Source: an uncultured Roseibium sp. (lineage in GTDB: Bacteria > Pseudomonadota > Alphaproteobacteria > Rhizobiales > Stappiaceae). Taken from it: a DNA stretch of 64,000 bases. The notes below the pieces were generated by a model that did no database searches, had not been told where the DNA came from, and worked only from the letters and a program-made list of their open reading frames with translations. A program made the translations under genes and the position numbers. Of the stretch, positions 62,841-64,000 are shown piece after piece; the first letter of the stretch is position 1; the number at the start of each line of letters is the position of its first letter. The stretch is taken from assembly GCF_947499295.1 (NCBI RefSeq), contig NZ_CANMNP010000010.1, positions 62,001 through 126,000 on the forward strand, given 5' to 3'.

Positions 62841-64000
62841 TCAGTTCTCCATTTCCTGGGAGACTGAACCTTCGCCATCATTTGCAAGGGACTGAGTTTC
62901 CTCATCTTCCTGAGTTGCCCATATTTCCTTCTTCCTGTAGAGCGTTGACGGACTGACCTCAAGAACTCGAGCCGTTTTCGGCAAACTACCGCCACAAGCA
63001 TCAATTGTTGCTTCTATGAGCTGCCGCTCAAGAGTTTCGTAGGACTGCCCGAGCAAAAGCGTGATATTCGGCCAGTCGCCGGTTACGCCGTTTTCTGCAG
63101 TAAAGGACCGGTTTAGCAATTGTGGTGCCTGACGAGGAACGACGACAGTCTCACGAGCAGTATTGGGAACGCGGCCAGCCAACGTAGACAACATATCGGC
63201 TTCGACGATCGGTCCCTCGTTCAAAACAACGAGGTTGCGTATCGTGTTCTGCATTTCTCGAACATTCCCGGGCCAGGAATGACCCATGAGCATTTCTTCC
63301 GCTTCGACCGAAAATCCCTCGAATGCCTTCTGTTCTTCCTTGCCAAACTGCAGCAGGAAATGACGAGCGAGTTCCAATATGTCTGCGCCTCTTGCACGAA
63401 GCGGAGGCAGACCGATCGGCAACACGTGAAGCCGGTAGTAAAGATCTTCACGAAAGCGGCCTGCTTCGACCTCTTCCAATGGATCTCTGTTTGTTGCACA
63501 GACAATCCGCACATCAACCTTCTTCAGCGTGTCGCTACCGACTTTCTGCACCGTACCGCTCTGTAAGAACCGAAGAAGTTTCGCCTGGAGGTTCAGTTCC
63601 AGCTCGCAGATTTCATCCAGAAACAACGTTCCGCCATCAGCCCTTGCCGCGGCACCATCCCGGTCTGAGGTCGCGCCGGTGAACGCCCCTTTAACATGGC
63701 CGAAAATCTCGGACTCGATAAGATCCTTGGGAATTGCAGCGCAATTGAGAGGTACGAAAGGCCTTTTGGCACGTGGGCTGGACTTGTGGATGGCCTCGGC
63801 ACAAACTTCCTTGCCAGTTCCGCTTTCACCGGTGATGAAAACAGATGCGTTTGAGCGGGCAACACTCTCGATCATCTTGTAGACAGCCGTCATGGGCAGG
63901 GATGAGCCGACAAACCCGTGATTGGTTTTCTGGGTCGTTGGCTTCCGGACTTCTTCGACGACTTCGGTTAGCGTTTCACGCTCAAGCGCATTGCGTGTCG
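62841..64000 (-). CDS. Sigma-54-dependent activator, LuxO/NtrC-like (5' end beyond the window)
   Basis: About 386 codons in the window, running off the end. It has the AAA+ core with FITGESGTGKEVCAEAIH (Walker A), the GAFTGA loop that contacts sigma-54, and LFLDEICELEL. The C-terminus is a Fis-type helix-turn-helix (LPKTARVLEVSPSTLYRKK). The N-terminal receiver, expected in LuxO-type proteins, would lie outside. It is convergent with the Nudix gene and is the natural activator of the two sigma-54-like promoters nearby. Confidence 0.9.
   Translation of the reverse strand, partial: TRNALERETLTEVVEEVRKPTTQKTNHGFVGSSLPMTAVYKMIESVARSNASVFITGESGTGKEVCAEAIHKSSPRAKRPFVPLNCAAIPKDLIESEIFGHVKGAFTGATSDRDGAAARADGGTLFLDEICELELNLQAKLLRFLQSGTVQKVGSDTLKKVDVRIVCATNRDPLEEVEAGRFREDLYYRLHVLPIGLPPLRARGADILELARHFLLQFGKEEQKAFEGFSVEAEEMLMGHSWPGNVREMQNTIRNLVVLNEGPIVEADMLSTLAGRVPNTARETVVVPRQAPQLLNRSFTAENGVTGDWPNITLLLGQSYETLERQLIEATIDACGGSLPKTARVLEVSPSTLYRKKEIWATQEDEETQSLANDGEGSVSQEMEN

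Noticed and set aside
62820-62847. Hairpin between Nudix and activator genes
   Set aside because: GAACTGAC/GTCAGTTC arms pair across a 12-base loop and overlap the activator stop codon; too short and without a T-run to call a terminator.

Overview
The window reads as one chromosomal stretch of a marine-type alphaproteobacterium, most like the Stappiaceae (Roseibium/Labrenzia) group. Pointers are the kdsA-eno order, an IalB-family protein, phosphatidylcholine synthase, HspQ, an aerobic CO dehydrogenase cluster with a CoxC-type regulator, and many ABC/TTT uptake systems. The species call is inference. No rRNA, tRNA, insertion sequence, phage gene or CRISPR array was found. Coding density is high, and GTG starts are used repeatedly (coxM, pcs, the purine ABC ATPase, tctAB).

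Region by region. 1-8 kb: the end of kdsA, eno, a DsbA/FrnE-like protein, then a minus-strand operon of a YejA-like binding protein, a degenerate adenylate-forming enzyme and a receiver-like protein; then an IalB-family protein. 8-16.7 kb: mixed housekeeping genes (hspQ, malyl-CoA lyase-like, lipid acyltransferase, AEC permease, UbiH-like, DUF2182, pcs, quinone oxidoreductase). 16.7-27.7 kb: a purine module in which a LysR regulator precedes uraH-xdhA-xdhB-xdhC, followed by a nucleoside/BMP-type ABC transporter closed by a strong terminator. 27.8-32.4 kb: a patatin-like lipase, a membrane alpha/beta hydrolase and an EAL-domain protein.

32.4-37.4 kb (minus strand): a guanidine-use operon. A sigma-54-type promoter stands directly before a clear guanidine-I (ykkC) riboswitch. 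It is followed by a periplasmic binding protein, a permease, an ATPase, a guanidine hydrolase-like ureohydrolase and two small His-rich proteins with no HypA/HypB homology visible. The likely scheme is that scarce nitrogen plus guanidine turns on uptake and hydrolysis to urea and ammonia, with the small proteins proposed to supply nickel. This is the most interesting system in the window.

37.7-47.2 kb (minus strand): a form I aerobic CO dehydrogenase cluster, coxC-coxM-coxS-coxL-coxD-coxE-coxI/F-coxG plus a small membrane ORF. A 420-base regulatory gap full of repeats lies between coxC and coxM.

47.3-58.6 kb: a tricarboxylate module. It has a LysR regulator divergent from tcuAB, a tctDE two-component system divergent from tctC and a fused tctA-tctB, then a PrpF-family isomerase, a small unknown protein and a D-2-hydroxyacid dehydrogenase. 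Together they suggest uptake and oxidation of tricarballylate or aconitate-like acids.

59.5-64 kb: a GDP-mannose 6-dehydrogenase gene and a divergent phosphomannomutase-like HAD gene plus Nudix gene. Sigma-54-like promoters are visible on both sides of the shared 480-base gap, and a sigma-54 activator (running off the window) is encoded next door. This looks like a small regulated mannuronate/exopolysaccharide module.
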